64,000 nt of DNA. It comes from Nitratireductor thuwali. Lineage in GTDB: Bacteria > Pseudomonadota > Alphaproteobacteria > Rhizobiales > Rhizobiaceae. This document shows positions 55,907-64,000 of this stretch, piece after piece. Position numbers and translations under genes: made by a program. The notes under the pieces are model-generated. The model was given only the letters and a program-made list of their open reading frames with translations. It searched no databases and had not been told where the DNA came from. Position 1 is the first letter of the stretch, and each line of letters begins with the position of its first letter. Location of the stretch: assembly GCF_036621415.1 (NCBI RefSeq), contig NZ_CP030941.1:2168001-2232000 (forward strand), read 5' to 3'.

Positions 55907-57301
55907 ATGACAGAAGTCTCCCCCGTCCTCGACAGGCTCGACGCCGACCTCGACGAAAGTCTCGAACGGCTGTTCGCGCTGCTGAGGATCCAGTCGATCT
56001 CGACCGACCCCGCCTATGCCGCCGAATGCCTCAAGGCCGCCGATTGGCTGGTGGCCGACCTGCGCTCCATCGGCTTCGAGGCCAGCGTAAGGAGCACGCC
56101 GGGCCATCCCATGGTCGTCGCCCACCATGAGGGCGAAGGGCCACACGTGCTGTTTTACGGCCATTACGACGTACAGCCGGTGGATCCGCTCGACCTGTGG
56201 GAGGACGATCCCTTTGCGCCGTCGCTCAAGGAAGTCGCGCCGGACCGCCAGATCATCGTCGGGCGAGGCAGTTCGGACGACAAGGGGCAACTCATGACCT
56301 TTGTCGAGGCGTGCCGCGCCTACAAGTCTGTGCACGGCAAGCTGCCCTGCAAGATCAGCATTCTGTTCGAGGGCGAGGAAGAATCGGGATCGCCCTCGCT
56401 GAAGCCTTTCCTCAAGGAACATGCGGAGGAGTTGAAGGCCGACTTCGCGCTCGTTTGCGACACCGCGATGTGGGACCGCGAAACGCCGGCTATCTGCGTG
56501 GGGCTGCGCGGTTTGGTTGGGGAGGAGGTGACGGTCAGGGGCGCTGACCGCGACTTGCATTCGGGCTTCTTTGGCGGCGCGGCGGCCAATCCTATCCGCA
56601 TTCTCGCGCGTGTGCTGTCCGACATGCACGACGACGACGGCGCCGTTACGATTCCCGGCTTCTACGAAGGCGTAGAGGAAACGCCGGAGGATATCCTGAA
56701 GAGCTGGGAGGCCCTTGGGCAGGATGCACGAAGCATGCTGGCGCCGATCGGCCTGTCGGAGCTCGCCGGCGAAAAGGGACGCTCGGCGCTGGAACTCGTC
56801 TGGGCGCGGCCGACGGCGGAGTTCAACGGGATCTATGGCGGCTACACGGGTCAAGGCTTCAAGACGGTGATCGCCGCGCAAGCTTCCGCCAAAGTCTCGT
56901 TTCGGCTGGTGCACAAGCAGGATCCGGACAAGATCCGGGCCGCATTCCGCGCCTTCGTGCGCGAGCGCATCCCGGCCGATTGCACGGTGGAGTTCACGCC
57001 CCATGGCGGTTCGCCGGCGATACAGCTTTCCTACGATTCGCCTCTCGTCACCACGGCCCAGGCCGCGCTGACGGAGGAGTGGAACAAGCCGGCGGTGCCG
57101 ATCGCCATGGGCGGATCCATTCCCATCGTCGGCGACTTCCAGAACCTGCTCGGCATGGATTCACTGCTGGTGGGTTTTGGCCTGTCCGACGACCGCATCC
57201 ATTCGCCCAACGAGAAATATGAGTTGAGCTCCTTCCACAAGGGACAGCGTTCCTGGGCGCGTATTCTCGACGCGCTGGCAAAGAGCACCACTGCCGAATG
57301 A
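55907..57301 (+). CDS. M20 family peptidase / dipeptidase
   Basis: A 464-residue zinc peptidase of the M20 (CNDP/DapE-like) group: YGHYDVQPVDPL (first metal His and Asp), GRGSSDDKGQL (bridging Asp), EGEEESGSP (catalytic Glu and metal Glu), and a dimerisation domain in the middle. It probably cleaves dipeptides in the cytosol. The next gene starts within or just after its stop. Confidence 0.9.
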   Translation: MTEVSPVLDRLDADLDESLERLFALLRIQSISTDPAYAAECLKAADWLVADLRSIGFEASVRSTPGHPMVVAHHEGEGPHVLFYGHYDVQPVDPLDLWEDDPFAPSLKEVAPDRQIIVGRGSSDDKGQLMTFVEACRAYKSVHGKLPCKISILFEGEEESGSPSLKPFLKEHAEELKADFALVCDTAMWDRETPAICVGLRGLVGEEVTVRGADRDLHSGFFGGAAANPIRILARVLSDMHDDDGAVTIPGFYEGVEETPEDILKSWEALGQDARSMLAPIGLSELAGEKGRSALELVWARPTAEFNGIYGGYTGQGFKTVIAAQASAKVSFRLVHKQDPDKIRAAFRAFVRERIPADCTVEFTPHGGSPAIQLSYDSPLVTTAQAALTEEWNKPAVPIAMGGSIPIVGDFQNLLGMDSLLVGFGLSDDRIHSPNEKYELSSFHKGQRSWARILDALAKSTTAE

Positions 57302-57336
57302 GCGGAAGGCCGGCACTTCGTGGCGGGGGAGAGGTG

Positions 57337-57807
57337 ATGCTGCGGGCGGCGCGCCAGCAGGACCGGGACGACATCCTGCGCATGCAGGACGCTGCCTTCC
57401 CCGGCGATGCGCTCGCCATGAGCCGCGAGGGCTTTGCCGGCGTCCTGCACGAAAGGGGCACACAGCTCATCGTTGCCGAGACGGGCGGGCAGATCGCAGG
57501 ATACTGTCTGCTGCGTCACCGCAAATGGCGGCCATGGGCTGGCGTCGATTTTCTCTGTGTGGAGGCGGCCTTTTCGGGCAGGGGACTGGGCGGGATGCTC
57601 CTGCGCGGCGCATGCGATCGCACCGCGCGGCCGCTCATCCGCCTGTTCGTCCGCCCGGACAATGAACGCGCACGGGCTCTTTACACTCGTCTCGGCTTCC
57701 GCCAAACGGGACTGAGGAAGGCCAATTACCATGATGGCACCGACGCCATCGTCTTGATGAAGTGGCTTGGCCTTTTCCGCCGCGGCGCAAACAGGGACAT
57801 CCCATGA
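57337..57807 (+). CDS. GNAT family N-acetyltransferase
   Basis: A 156-residue acetyltransferase with the GNAT core FLCVEAAFSGRGLGGMLLRGACDRT (acetyl-CoA binding R/QxxGxG/A-type loop) and the C-terminal YTRLGFRQTG. ATG at 57337 has GGGGGAGAGG upstream; an ATG at 57298 overlaps the peptidase stop and could add 13 residues. Substrate unknown. It overlaps the next gene by four bases. Confidence 0.87.
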   Translation: MLRAARQQDRDDILRMQDAAFPGDALAMSREGFAGVLHERGTQLIVAETGGQIAGYCLLRHRKWRPWAGVDFLCVEAAFSGRGLGGMLLRGACDRTARPLIRLFVRPDNERARALYTRLGFRQTGLRKANYHDGTDAIVLMKWLGLFRRGANRDIP

Positions 57808-58421
57808 CCATCCGTTTTCACAAGAACGACCTGCCCCATCTCGACAATTATAGGGTCGAGGCGGTTGCCATCGACACCGAGACATTGGGCCTCAAGCCCC
57901 ACCGCGACCGGCTCTGCGTGGTGCAGCTTTCGCCTGGGGACGGGACGGCGGATGTCGTGCAGATCGCTGCCGGACAGAGCCAGGCGCCGAACATCGCCGC
58001 ACTCCTGGGCGACCGCAAAATCACCAAGCTGTTCCACTTCGGCCGCTTCGACCTCGCCGTGCTCTACCATGCCTTTGGCGTCATGGCGGAACCTGCCTTT
58101 TGCACCAAGATCGCCTCGCGCCTGACGCGCACCTACACCGACAGGCACGGCCTCAAGGACATCTGCAATGAACTCCTGAACGTCGGCATCTCCAAGCAGC
58201 AGCAGTCGTCGGACTGGGCGGCCGAGATCCTGACGCCCGAGCAACTCGAATACGCCGCCTCCGACGTCCTTTATCTGCACCGCCTGCGCGAGGTGTTGGC
58301 CGGCCGGCTGGCACGCGAGAACCGCGCCCGCGAAGCGGAAGCCTGCTTCGAGTTCCTGCCCACGCGCGCCAAACTCGACCTCATGGGCTGGGACGAAGAG
58401 GACATCTTCGCTCACAGCTGA
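57804..58421 (+). CDS. ribonuclease D-like 3'-5' exonuclease
   Basis: A 205-residue DEDDy exonuclease domain: DTETLGL (Exo I), FHFGRFDLAVLYHAFG (Exo II), and EQLEYAASDVLYLHRL (Exo III with Tyr and Asp). It lacks the C-terminal HRDC domains of full-length RNase D, as is usual for this short alphaproteobacterial form. The start overlaps the GNAT stop (ATGA). RNA 3'-end trimming is the expected role. Confidence 0.88.
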   Translation: MTIRFHKNDLPHLDNYRVEAVAIDTETLGLKPHRDRLCVVQLSPGDGTADVVQIAAGQSQAPNIAALLGDRKITKLFHFGRFDLAVLYHAFGVMAEPAFCTKIASRLTRTYTDRHGLKDICNELLNVGISKQQQSSDWAAEILTPEQLEYAASDVLYLHRLREVLAGRLARENRAREAEACFEFLPTRAKLDLMGWDEEDIFAHS

Positions 58422-58489
58422 GATTGATGGACTGCGCACGGAACCGGCCCTGCCGTCGTCATTCTTGTCGCGGAATCGGAAATGGCAGG

Positions 58490-59665
58490 TCAGGGGGTAC
58501 CGGCGGAGCGGACCGTGCCGGCTGACACGGTCCAAAAATGCGCTCTGCCCTGAAGACTGTCGAACAATTGCGGCTCTGTGCCAGTCATGAAGGCCTGGCA
58601 GTTGAGCTCTTCCAGGATATCAAAGAGGGCGGCGCGGCGCTCGGCGTCGAAATGGGCCGCGATCTCGTCGAGAAGCAGTACCGGCGCTGTTCCTGAAAGC
58701 TCGGCGGTCAGCCTTGCATGCGCCAGCACCAGCCCCAGCAGCAGCGCCTTCTGCTCGCCGGTGGAGCAGCTTGCCGCCGGCATGTCCTTGGGCGCGTGGC
58801 GCACCAGGAACTCGGTGCGGTGCGGTCCCTCCAGCGCACGTCCTGCAGCGCGGTCGCGGCCACGCTCACCGGCCAGACGCAGGCGGAAATCCTCCTCGAT
58901 CTCGACGGCCGGGCGCGATCCCATCTGCGTGTCCACGATGCCGTCGAGGGCGATCCTGGCCTTGGGAAAGGGGCTATCCGAAGGCAGCCGCTCGATCATC
59001 GCAGCGAGCAGGCGGACCATCTCGTGGCGGGCAGCGGCAATGGCGACGCCCGTCTCCGCCATCTGCGTTTCTATGGCGGCGAACCAAGCATCGTCGCGCA
59101 CGTCGTCGGCAAATAGCCTGTTGCGGGCGCGCATTGCCTTTTCATAGTCGATTGCCCGGCGACCATGGGCTGGATCGATTGCCAGCACGAGCCTGTCGAG
59201 GAAGCGGCGACGGTCGGCGGCGGGTCCGGTGAAGAGCTGGTCCATGGCCGGCGTGACCCAGATCACCCGCAGCCATTCGAGCATCGCATCGGCGCTGCGG
59301 ACGGTCTCGCCATTGATGCGCACGCGCCGGGCGGCAGTCTCGCCGGCCGGCGCCACGACACCCGCCGTGCCCGTGCCTATGCTGCATTCGCCGAAAGGTC
59401 CCTCCACTTGTGCATGGACGGCAAAACCGGCGGCGCCCGCGCGGACGACGTCCTCGATCGTCGCCCGGCGCAGCCCGCGGCCCGGAGAAAGAAAGGAGAC
59501 GGCTTCCAGAAGATTGGTCTTGCCGGCCCCGTTCTCGCCGGTCAGCACGATCGGGCCCGGCGCCAGCTCCAGCGAAAGCGAGCGGTAGTTGCGGAAGTCG
59601 GTCAGGGAGAGCTTCGTGAGATAGACCTGTGCCGGACGGCGCGTCTCGTTCTCCGGCTGCGTCAT
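58490..59665 (-). CDS. recF: DNA replication and repair protein RecF
   Basis: A 391-residue SMC-like ATPase: TDFRNYRSLSLEL, Walker A TGENGAGKTNLLEAV, signature STGEQKALLLGLVLAHARL, Walker B VLLLDEIAAHFD. It loads RecA at gaps with RecO and RecR. GTG at 59680 overlaps the dnaN stop (GTGA) and is an alternative start adding five residues. It is downstream of dnaN in one transcript and convergent with the RNase D-like gene. Confidence 0.94.
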   Translation of the reverse strand: MTQPENETRRPAQVYLTKLSLTDFRNYRSLSLELAPGPIVLTGENGAGKTNLLEAVSFLSPGRGLRRATIEDVVRAGAAGFAVHAQVEGPFGECSIGTGTAGVVAPAGETAARRVRINGETVRSADAMLEWLRVIWVTPAMDQLFTGPAADRRRFLDRLVLAIDPAHGRRAIDYEKAMRARNRLFADDVRDDAWFAAIETQMAETGVAIAAARHEMVRLLAAMIERLPSDSPFPKARIALDGIVDTQMGSRPAVEIEEDFRLRLAGERGRDRAAGRALEGPHRTEFLVRHAPKDMPAASCSTGEQKALLLGLVLAHARLTAELSGTAPVLLLDEIAAHFDAERRAALFDILEELNCQAFMTGTEPQLFDSLQGRAHFWTVSAGTVRSAGTP

Positions 59666-59676
59666 GGCGGCAGCGG

Positions 59677-60795
59677 TCACACCCGCATCGGCATCAGGAC
59701 ATAGAGCGTGTGCGCGTCGGAGGTATCCTGGATCACGGTCGGGGAACCTGCGTCGGCCAGCATGAAACTGGCTTCCGTCCCCGACAGCTGAGCGGCGACG
59801 TCGAGCAGGTAGCGGGCGTTGAACCCGATCTCTATGGGATCGGAATCATACGTCGCCGCCAACTCCTCGGTGGCGCTGCCTGAATCGGGGTTGTTCACGG
59901 TCAGGACGACCTGGCCTTCCGAGATGGCAAGCTTCACCGCGCGGCCACGCTCGGAAGAAACCGTCGAAACGCGGTCCACAGCCGCCGAGAAGCTCTGGCG
60001 GTCGATGATCAGCTTTTTGTCGTTGCCGGTAGGGATGACCCGCTGATAATCAGGGAAGGTGCCGTCGATGAGCTTCGACGTCAGAACCACGCTGCCGATG
60101 GTGAAGCGGATCTTTGTCTCCGACAGCTCCACGGTCACCGCCACGTCCGGATCGTCGACCAGCTTCTGCAATTCCCCCACGGTCTTGCGCGGGATGATGA
60201 TGCCGGGCATGCCCTCCGAGCCCGCTGGCGCTTCGAACTCGGCCCGCGCCAGCCGATGGCCGTCCGTCGCTACGGAACGCAACTTTAAGGCGCCATCGGA
60301 CTCCACCGTGTGAAGATAGATCCCGTTGAGGTAGTAGCGCGTCTCTTCCGTGGAGATGGCGAACTGGGTCTTCTCGATAAGCCCCCGCAGTGCGGCCGCG
60401 TCCATGCGGAAGATGTGCGAGAACTGGCCGGCGGTGAGCGCCGGAAAATCTCCCTGCGGCAGGCACTGCAGCCGGAAATTCGAGCGGCCCGATATGACCG
60501 CCATGGCGGTGCCGTTATCGTCCGTCTTCAGCATCACCTCGGAGCCGTCGGGCAGCTTGCGCACGATGTCGTACAAGAGATGCGCCGGTACGGTGGTCGC
60601 GCCCCCCTGCTCGACGGTGGCCGGGGCCGCTTCCGTCACTTCCAGATCGAGATCGGTCGCCTTCATCTCCAGGCTGGCGCCATCGGCGGCAAGCAGCACG
60701 TTCGACAGGATCGGAATCGTGTTGCGCCGCTCCACCACGCGGTGAACGTGGCTCAGAGACTTCAGAAGATTTGAGCGTTCCAGAATTACGCGCAT
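59677..60795 (-). CDS. dnaN: DNA polymerase III subunit beta (sliding clamp)
   Basis: A 372-residue clamp: [35 protein letters not shown] at the start and ending with LYVLMPMRV. Three structural repeats are expected from the length. It tethers DNA polymerase III. It lies 215 bases after the dnaA stop, with a terminator-like hairpin between, so it may have its own promoter, and it overlaps recF. Confidence 0.96.
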   Translation of the reverse strand: MRVILERSNLLKSLSHVHRVVERRNTIPILSNVLLAADGASLEMKATDLDLEVTEAAPATVEQGGATTVPAHLLYDIVRKLPDGSEVMLKTDDNGTAMAVISGRSNFRLQCLPQGDFPALTAGQFSHIFRMDAAALRGLIEKTQFAISTEETRYYLNGIYLHTVESDGALKLRSVATDGHRLARAEFEAPAGSEGMPGIIIPRKTVGELQKLVDDPDVAVTVELSETKIRFTIGSVVLTSKLIDGTFPDYQRVIPTGNDKKLIIDRQSFSAAVDRVSTVSSERGRAVKLAISEGQVVLTVNNPDSGSATEELAATYDSDPIEIGFNARYLLDVAAQLSGTEASFMLADAGSPTVIQDTSDAHTLYVLMPMRV

Positions 60796-60913
60796 GACCT
60801 GTCAATCTCGTCCGGAATGAAAACTACCGGCGGAGCAGGAAGGCACCGCCGGCAATCCCGTGAAACAAGGGATTGGATTCGCTGCAAAGTGACAGGAAAT
60901 GCGGGAAAAACGC

Positions 60914-60951
60914 AAGCCCGCGGAGCGGCATCAGCCTATTTCCGCGGGCTT
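60914..60951 (-). terminator. terminator-like hairpin after dnaA
   Basis: Perfect 11-bp stem AAGCCCGCGGA / TCCGCGGGCTT with a 16-base loop. Read on the minus strand it is followed by TTGCGTTTTTC, so it can end dnaA transcription before dnaN. Confidence 0.75.
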
Positions 60952-60953
60952 TC

Positions 60954-60962
60954 TGGGGATAA
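60954..60962 (-). promoter_or_regulatory. DnaA-box-like site between dnaA and dnaN
   Basis: TGGGGATAA on the plus strand, one mismatch from the DnaA box TGTGGATAA. A weak candidate on its own. Confidence 0.3.
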
Positions 60963-61010
60963 CGCCGGCCTGGGCCGGCCCATCCTCGCATCTGTCAGGT
61001 CTCCGGCCCG

Positions 61011-62549
61011 TCAGGCCTGGTCGCTGATCAGCCTCTTGAGCAGCTCGATCTCCTGCGCAAGCTGGCGGTCGTCGCCGGAAAGGCCCTCGATCTTGCGCAC
61101 CGCATGCAGCACCGTCGTATGGTCGCGCCCGCCGAAGCGGCGGCCGATTTCCGGCAGGGAGCGGGGCGTCAGCACCTTGGACAGATACATGGCCACCTGG
61201 CGCGGCTTGACGATGGTACGGGTGCGGCGGTTCGACAGAAGCTCGGTCTTCGACACATTGTAATGCCGCGCCACGATGCGCTGGATGTCTTCTATGCGCA
61301 CGCGCTTCGGCTCGCCCGACCGGCAGACCGGCCCGAGGATCTCGTCGATGCGCTCCAGCGTGATATGTGGTTCGAACGACTGGCGGAAGACGAGCTGGTT
61401 GAACGCACCCTCCAGTTCGCGGCCGCTTCCCGTCACCGTGCGCGCGACATGCTCCAGGATATCCAGCGGAATGTCGAGCGATGCGTCCTCCTCCCTTGCA
61501 GAGGCCAGGCGCTGCTTGAGCATGGCAAGGCGCAGATCATAGTCGGGGGCCGCGATTTCCAGCGAGACACCGCCGTTCAGGCGCGATTTGACCCGCGGCT
61601 CCAGCGATTCCAGCTCGGATGGCGGACGATCTGCCGCCACGACGACCTGACGAGCGCTGTCGAGCAGCATGTTGAGCAGGTGACAAAACTCGTTCTGGAT
61701 CGACTTGCCCTGCAGGAACTGCATGTCGTCGATGATCAGCAGGTCGATGTCCCGGAGCTGTTCCTTCAGCGTCAGCGCATTGTTGTCGCGGATCGCGGTG
61801 GCGAACCGCCACATGAAATATTCAGCCGTCAGATAGACGACGCGCGACTGCGGCTTGCGCTGGAGAGAAGCCGCGGCGATCGCTTGAAGAAGGTGGGTTT
61901 TGCCCAGACCCACGGAGGCGTGCAGGAACAGAGGGTTGAAACGGATCGAATTGGAGTCGGACTCGGCAACCGTGCGCGCTGCGGCACAGGCGACGCGATT
62001 GGAACCGCCTTCGATGAACGAATCGAACGTGTAGCGGCTGTCGAGCGGCGATCCGAAGATGTTCGGCCGCCCGTCCTGCTGCGGTCGCGTCATAGGCGGG
62101 CTGCCAGGCCGCTCGCTGCGTCCGCCGGTAAGAACGCCGGAGGAAAGTGCGGTCTGCGGCTGATGCGAGACCTTGCGTACGGGCGGGCTCACCTCGCTGC
62201 GCGCAATGGTGCCGCGCGTTGCCGTGCGAACCACGATATCGACCTTGAGGACCGATGGATCCTCGCGCTTCCAGAGTTCGGTTATGAGGTCGATGTAGTG
62301 CCCGTTGATCCAGGCCCGCAAAAAGGCCGTTGGCACGGAAATGCGGACCACGCCTTTGGAGGCTTCGGCAAGCTTCATCCGGCCAAACCAGCTGGAGTAG
62401 ACCTCCGTGCCCAAGCGGGCTTTCAATTGTGCCTGGACGCGCTCGAATACCGCATTGGAGCTGCTGGAGCCGTCCATGTCCTCTCCCTGAACTGCAGGAT
62501 TTTGAAAGGAGAATCCCCCCTCGACTTCCCTCTCGACGCCGCTTTGCAT
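61011..62549 (-). CDS. dnaA: chromosomal replication initiator DnaA
   Basis: A 512-residue initiator. Domain I spans about residues 30-110, followed by a linker rich in Pro/Ser. The AAA+ domain starts near [13 protein letters not shown] with Walker [12 protein letters not shown] (first Gly is Ala) and Walker [14 protein letters not shown]. The C-terminal DNA-binding domain has [31 protein letters not shown] and [16 protein letters not shown] at 62549 has AGGGA 6 bases upstream; the ATG at 62477 is possible. Confidence 0.96.
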   Translation of the reverse strand: MQSGVEREVEGGFSFQNPAVQGEDMDGSSSSNAVFERVQAQLKARLGTEVYSSWFGRMKLAEASKGVVRISVPTAFLRAWINGHYIDLITELWKREDPSVLKVDIVVRTATRGTIARSEVSPPVRKVSHQPQTALSSGVLTGGRSERPGSPPMTRPQQDGRPNIFGSPLDSRYTFDSFIEGGSNRVACAAARTVAESDSNSIRFNPLFLHASVGLGKTHLLQAIAAASLQRKPQSRVVYLTAEYFMWRFATAIRDNNALTLKEQLRDIDLLIIDDMQFLQGKSIQNEFCHLLNMLLDSARQVVVAADRPPSELESLEPRVKSRLNGGVSLEIAAPDYDLRLAMLKQRLASAREEDASLDIPLDILEHVARTVTGSGRELEGAFNQLVFRQSFEPHITLERIDEILGPVCRSGEPKRVRIEDIQRIVARHYNVSKTELLSNRRTRTIVKPRQVAMYLSKVLTPRSLPEIGRRFGGRDHTTVLHAVRKIEGLSGDDRQLAQEIELLKRLISDQA

Positions 62550-62578
62550 CCTCGTTTCCCTGTTAAAAATCTTCTGGT

Positions 62579-62719
62579 TCAGATACGGGTCGTCCAAACA
62601 AATACGCTAATATGTCCTTCGCCCGTCATCATGCTCTTCTCGTCGACCGCTGCAGTGCCGTGCGTCCTTGGACGCATCGTGCCATCCGAAAATGGATTCA
62701 GATCAGCGGACGATGCCAT
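62579..62719 (-). CDS. candidate small ORF in the dnaA leader (46 residues)
   Basis: On the dnaA strand, AAAGGAGG lies 10 bases before an ATG at 62719. The 46-codon frame begins [13 protein letters not shown] and stops 29 bases before the dnaA start, in a different frame. It could be a leader peptide or a small protein; it contains the TGCGTCC/GGACGCA palindrome. The evidence is the ribosome binding site and position only. Confidence 0.35.
   Translation of the reverse strand: MASSADLNPFSDGTMRPRTHGTAAVDEKSMMTGEGHISVFVWTTRI
62661..62676. repeat. palindrome TGCGTCC-TT-GGACGCA in the dnaA leader
   Basis: A perfect 7-bp inverted repeat with a 2-base loop, preceded by GCCG. A very similar palindrome lies upstream of rpsT at 63859-63882. 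Confidence 0.6.
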
Positions 62720-63372
62720 AGTCTGAAAGCCTCCTTTCTTTCGCCTGTTTCCCCCTTCCCCTTGCCGCACGCCACAGCCAAAGCAATAGCGCTTCCGGCG
62801 AGACGGGCCAGAACCGACTTCCTTTAAAACAGTGACGAATCTGCCCGATCCCATGTATCGCTCGAGCAAAAAAACCCCGGCGCGCGGAAAGCTCCGCACT
62901 GCTACTGCTGCCCATTTCGGCTAGTTTTTCCCGGGCCGCTCGACTGCCCTTACGATGGCCAGACAATACCGAAATCCTTGTGGAAAGAGCAAGTGCGCGG
63001 CTAACGCTTTTTTCACGAATTCGGCCAGTGTGACATCCGTGACATACGGTTCCGAACCATTACAAAACGGATAAAGCTTTTTGATTCCAGAGCCTTTCCA
63101 TGGGGCTCCCGGTCGGCCCCCGTGGAGGAAAAAAAATACAAAAAATCTGCTTGACATACAGGCTGGTCCGGAAGCTGCCGGGCAGCGCGCCTGGCCTGTG
63201 GATAACATTTCATAACTGTATGATTACAATGGCAAAACTGGATTCTTGGCCAGAGCGGCGGCGCCCTTATATGACACTATTCCTACCGTGAGAAAACAAA
63301 ACGCCGGCAAACGAAGACGCGCCTGCATCCGGCGGGTGGAAAACCACCCACGGCAGCCGACATCAGGCAAAG
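62720..63372. other. dnaA-rpsT intergenic region, no convincing gene
   Basis: About 650 bases without a supported gene. The stretch is richer in A and T runs than its surroundings. It holds one perfect DnaA box (63197-63205) and, on the minus strand, a promoter-like TTGCTC - N18 - TATTGT around 62966-62995 that could serve dnaA. Open frames of 60-100 codons here lack good start signals. Confidence 0.5.
63197..63205 (-). promoter_or_regulatory. DnaA box upstream of dnaA
   Basis: TGTGGATAA on the plus strand is the exact reverse complement of the consensus TTATCCACA. It lies about 650 bases upstream of the dnaA start and may serve autoregulation or DnaA titration. One box alone does not make an origin. 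Confidence 0.6.
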
Positions 63373-63401
63373 AAAAACCCGGCTCAAGCGACCGGGTTTT
63401 C
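63373..63401 (-). terminator. rho-independent terminator of rpsT
   Basis: AAAACCCGG (63374-63382) pairs with CCGGGTTTT (63392-63400). On the minus strand the stem is followed by TTCTTT. It lies 20 bases after the rpsT stop. Confidence 0.88.
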
Positions 63402-63420
63402 GTTACAATGAATGCAGGTT

Positions 63421-63687
63421 TTAGGCGCCGAGCGTCTTCACGCGCTGTGCGAGGCGCGAGACCTTCCGCGAGGCCGTGTTCTTGTGAAGCACGCCCTTGC
63501 CGGCGGCGCGCATCAACTCGGGCTGCGCGGCCTTGAAGGCCTCTTCCGCCGCTGTCTTGTCGCCGGCGGCAAGTGCCTCCTCGACTTTGCGGACGAAGCT
63601 GCGAACACGCGAGCGACGGCTCTTGTTCACTGCGGTACGGCGGGCGATCTTGCGGACCGCCTTCTTGGCCGAAGTGGTGTTGGCCAT
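63421..63687 (-). CDS. rpsT: 30S ribosomal protein S20
   Basis: An 88-residue basic protein: [27 protein letters not shown] at the start and [19 protein letters not shown] at the end. It binds 16S rRNA early in 30S assembly. ATG at 63687 with GAGAGGAAAT upstream is chosen; the frame extends further upstream without S20 similarity. Confidence 0.96.
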   Translation of the reverse strand: MANTTSAKKAVRKIARRTAVNKSRRSRVRSFVRKVEEALAAGDKTAAEEAFKAAQPELMRAAGKGVLHKNTASRKVSRLAQRVKTLGA

Positions 63688-63858
63688 ATTTCCTCTCTCG
63701 TTTTCAACTGTCGCTGCCGCGAGGCGAGCCTGCAGAATGCAGAGACGCTTGCGCGCAAAATAAAAGGGCAGCCGCAGGGCCACCTCAGTTGGAGCGGCTT
63801 ATAATCCAGCTTCCCCGATGCGTCAATGCACTTTGGGCCGCGCCTCGCGCGTTAAACG

Positions 63859-63882
63859 CCGTGCGTCCTTTTGGACGCACGG
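63859..63882. other. perfect 10-bp hairpin upstream of rpsT
   Basis: CCGTGCGTCC TTTT GGACGCACGG, 51 bases downstream of the crotonase stop. It lacks a T-run on the minus side, so it is not a standard terminator. It shares its core with the palindrome in the dnaA leader. Confidence 0.6.
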
Positions 63883-63932
63883 AAGATCCCTTGGACGCTA
63901 AAGACACTGCCACCTTCCGAGTTTCCGTGGCG

Positions 63933-64000
63933 TCAGCGGTTCCTGAACTGGGCGGATCGCTTTTCGGTAAATGCGGCCATGCCTTCCTTCTGGTCAGCGA
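63933..64000 (-). CDS. enoyl-CoA hydratase family protein, C-terminal fragment
   Basis: Only the last 22 codons are inside the window. They read ADQKEGMAAFTEKRSAQFRNR, the usual end of short-chain enoyl-CoA hydratases (crotonases), then TGA at 63933-63935. An enoyl-CoA hydratase next to rpsT and dnaA is a common rhizobial arrangement. The catalytic part is outside the window. Confidence 0.8.
   Translation of the reverse strand, partial: ADQKEGMAAFTEKRSAQFRNR

Noticed and set aside
63151-63180. Plus-strand TTGACA as a promoter
   Set aside because: No -10-like element at proper distance and no plus-strand gene follows.
62695-63245. Four GANTC sites upstream of dnaA as a CcrM control region
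   Set aside because: About three such sites are expected by chance in a stretch of this length, so there is no enrichment.
63100-63291. 63-codon plus-strand frame in the dnaA-rpsT gap
   Set aside because: No ribosome binding site, and it runs across the DnaA box.

Overview
The window is about 64 kb of high-GC chromosomal DNA from an alphaproteobacterium, most likely of the order Rhizobiales (Hyphomicrobiales), in the Mesorhizobium / Nitratireductor / Chelativorans neighbourhood. This placement is inference. It rests on the aroA-SDR-cmk then rpsA order, a CP4-like class II AroA, the HutF-type histidine pathway, a Fur/Mur-type regulator, the dnaA-rpsT-crotonase order, the acidic FYDLN (TIGR02300) protein, and intergenic palindromes typical of rhizobia. 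No prophage, insertion sequence, integrase or CRISPR array was seen.

Layout. 1-2409: end of a beta-ketoacyl synthase gene, a NodF-type acyl carrier protein, an exported unknown, and a D-lyxose isomerase/kinase pair. 2526-16185: an aromatic catabolic island. A formamidase-like hydrolase and a stand-alone RAM-domain protein diverge from a long operon that encodes a two-domain anthraniloyl-CoA (or salicylyl-CoA) monooxygenase/reductase, SDR, MarR regulator, unusual crotonase, acyl-CoA dehydrogenase, aryl-CoA ligase, a complete five-gene Liv-type ABC importer and a RidA protein. 16262-22912: fur/mur, gnd, polA, a Ser/Gly-repeat secreted protein and rpe. 23022-30477: a complete histidine utilisation locus (hutF-hutC diverging from hutI-hutH-hutG-hutU) with a clear HutC-type operator. 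30546-33782: a TRAP transporter. 33920-42866: a Pho-box-preceded phosphonate cluster (phnC-phnD-phnE1-phnE2-2H phosphoesterase-phnM-phnN) followed by an adenosine/adenine deaminase and upp; the catalytic C-P lyase genes phnG-phnL are absent here. 42971-53294: housekeeping and small conserved genes, tRNA-Ala(GGC), aroA, cmk, rpsA, a LysR gene with a divergent small gene, slyX, a thioesterase and tRNA-Ser(GGA). 53569-58421: a small membrane protein, msrA, a BMP-type binding protein, an M20 peptidase, a GNAT protein and an RNase D-like gene. 58490-64000: replication genes dnaA, dnaN and recF, then rpsT and the end of another crotonase, all on the minus strand.

The most interesting part is the 2.5-16 kb island. 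Read together, its genes suggest a full route: import of an aromatic acid, optional removal of an N-formyl group, CoA activation, oxygen-dependent dearomatisation, enamine hydrolysis by RidA, and ring opening by a crotonase that lacks both canonical catalytic glutamates. The steps after the monooxygenase are, to my knowledge, poorly defined, so this island is a candidate for filling them. Other points worth a second look are palindromic repeats that form the 3' ends of genes, a PhnE with a very large insert, an SDR with a replaced catalytic triad, a small ORF upstream of dnaA, and a 50-residue gene missed by length cut-offs.
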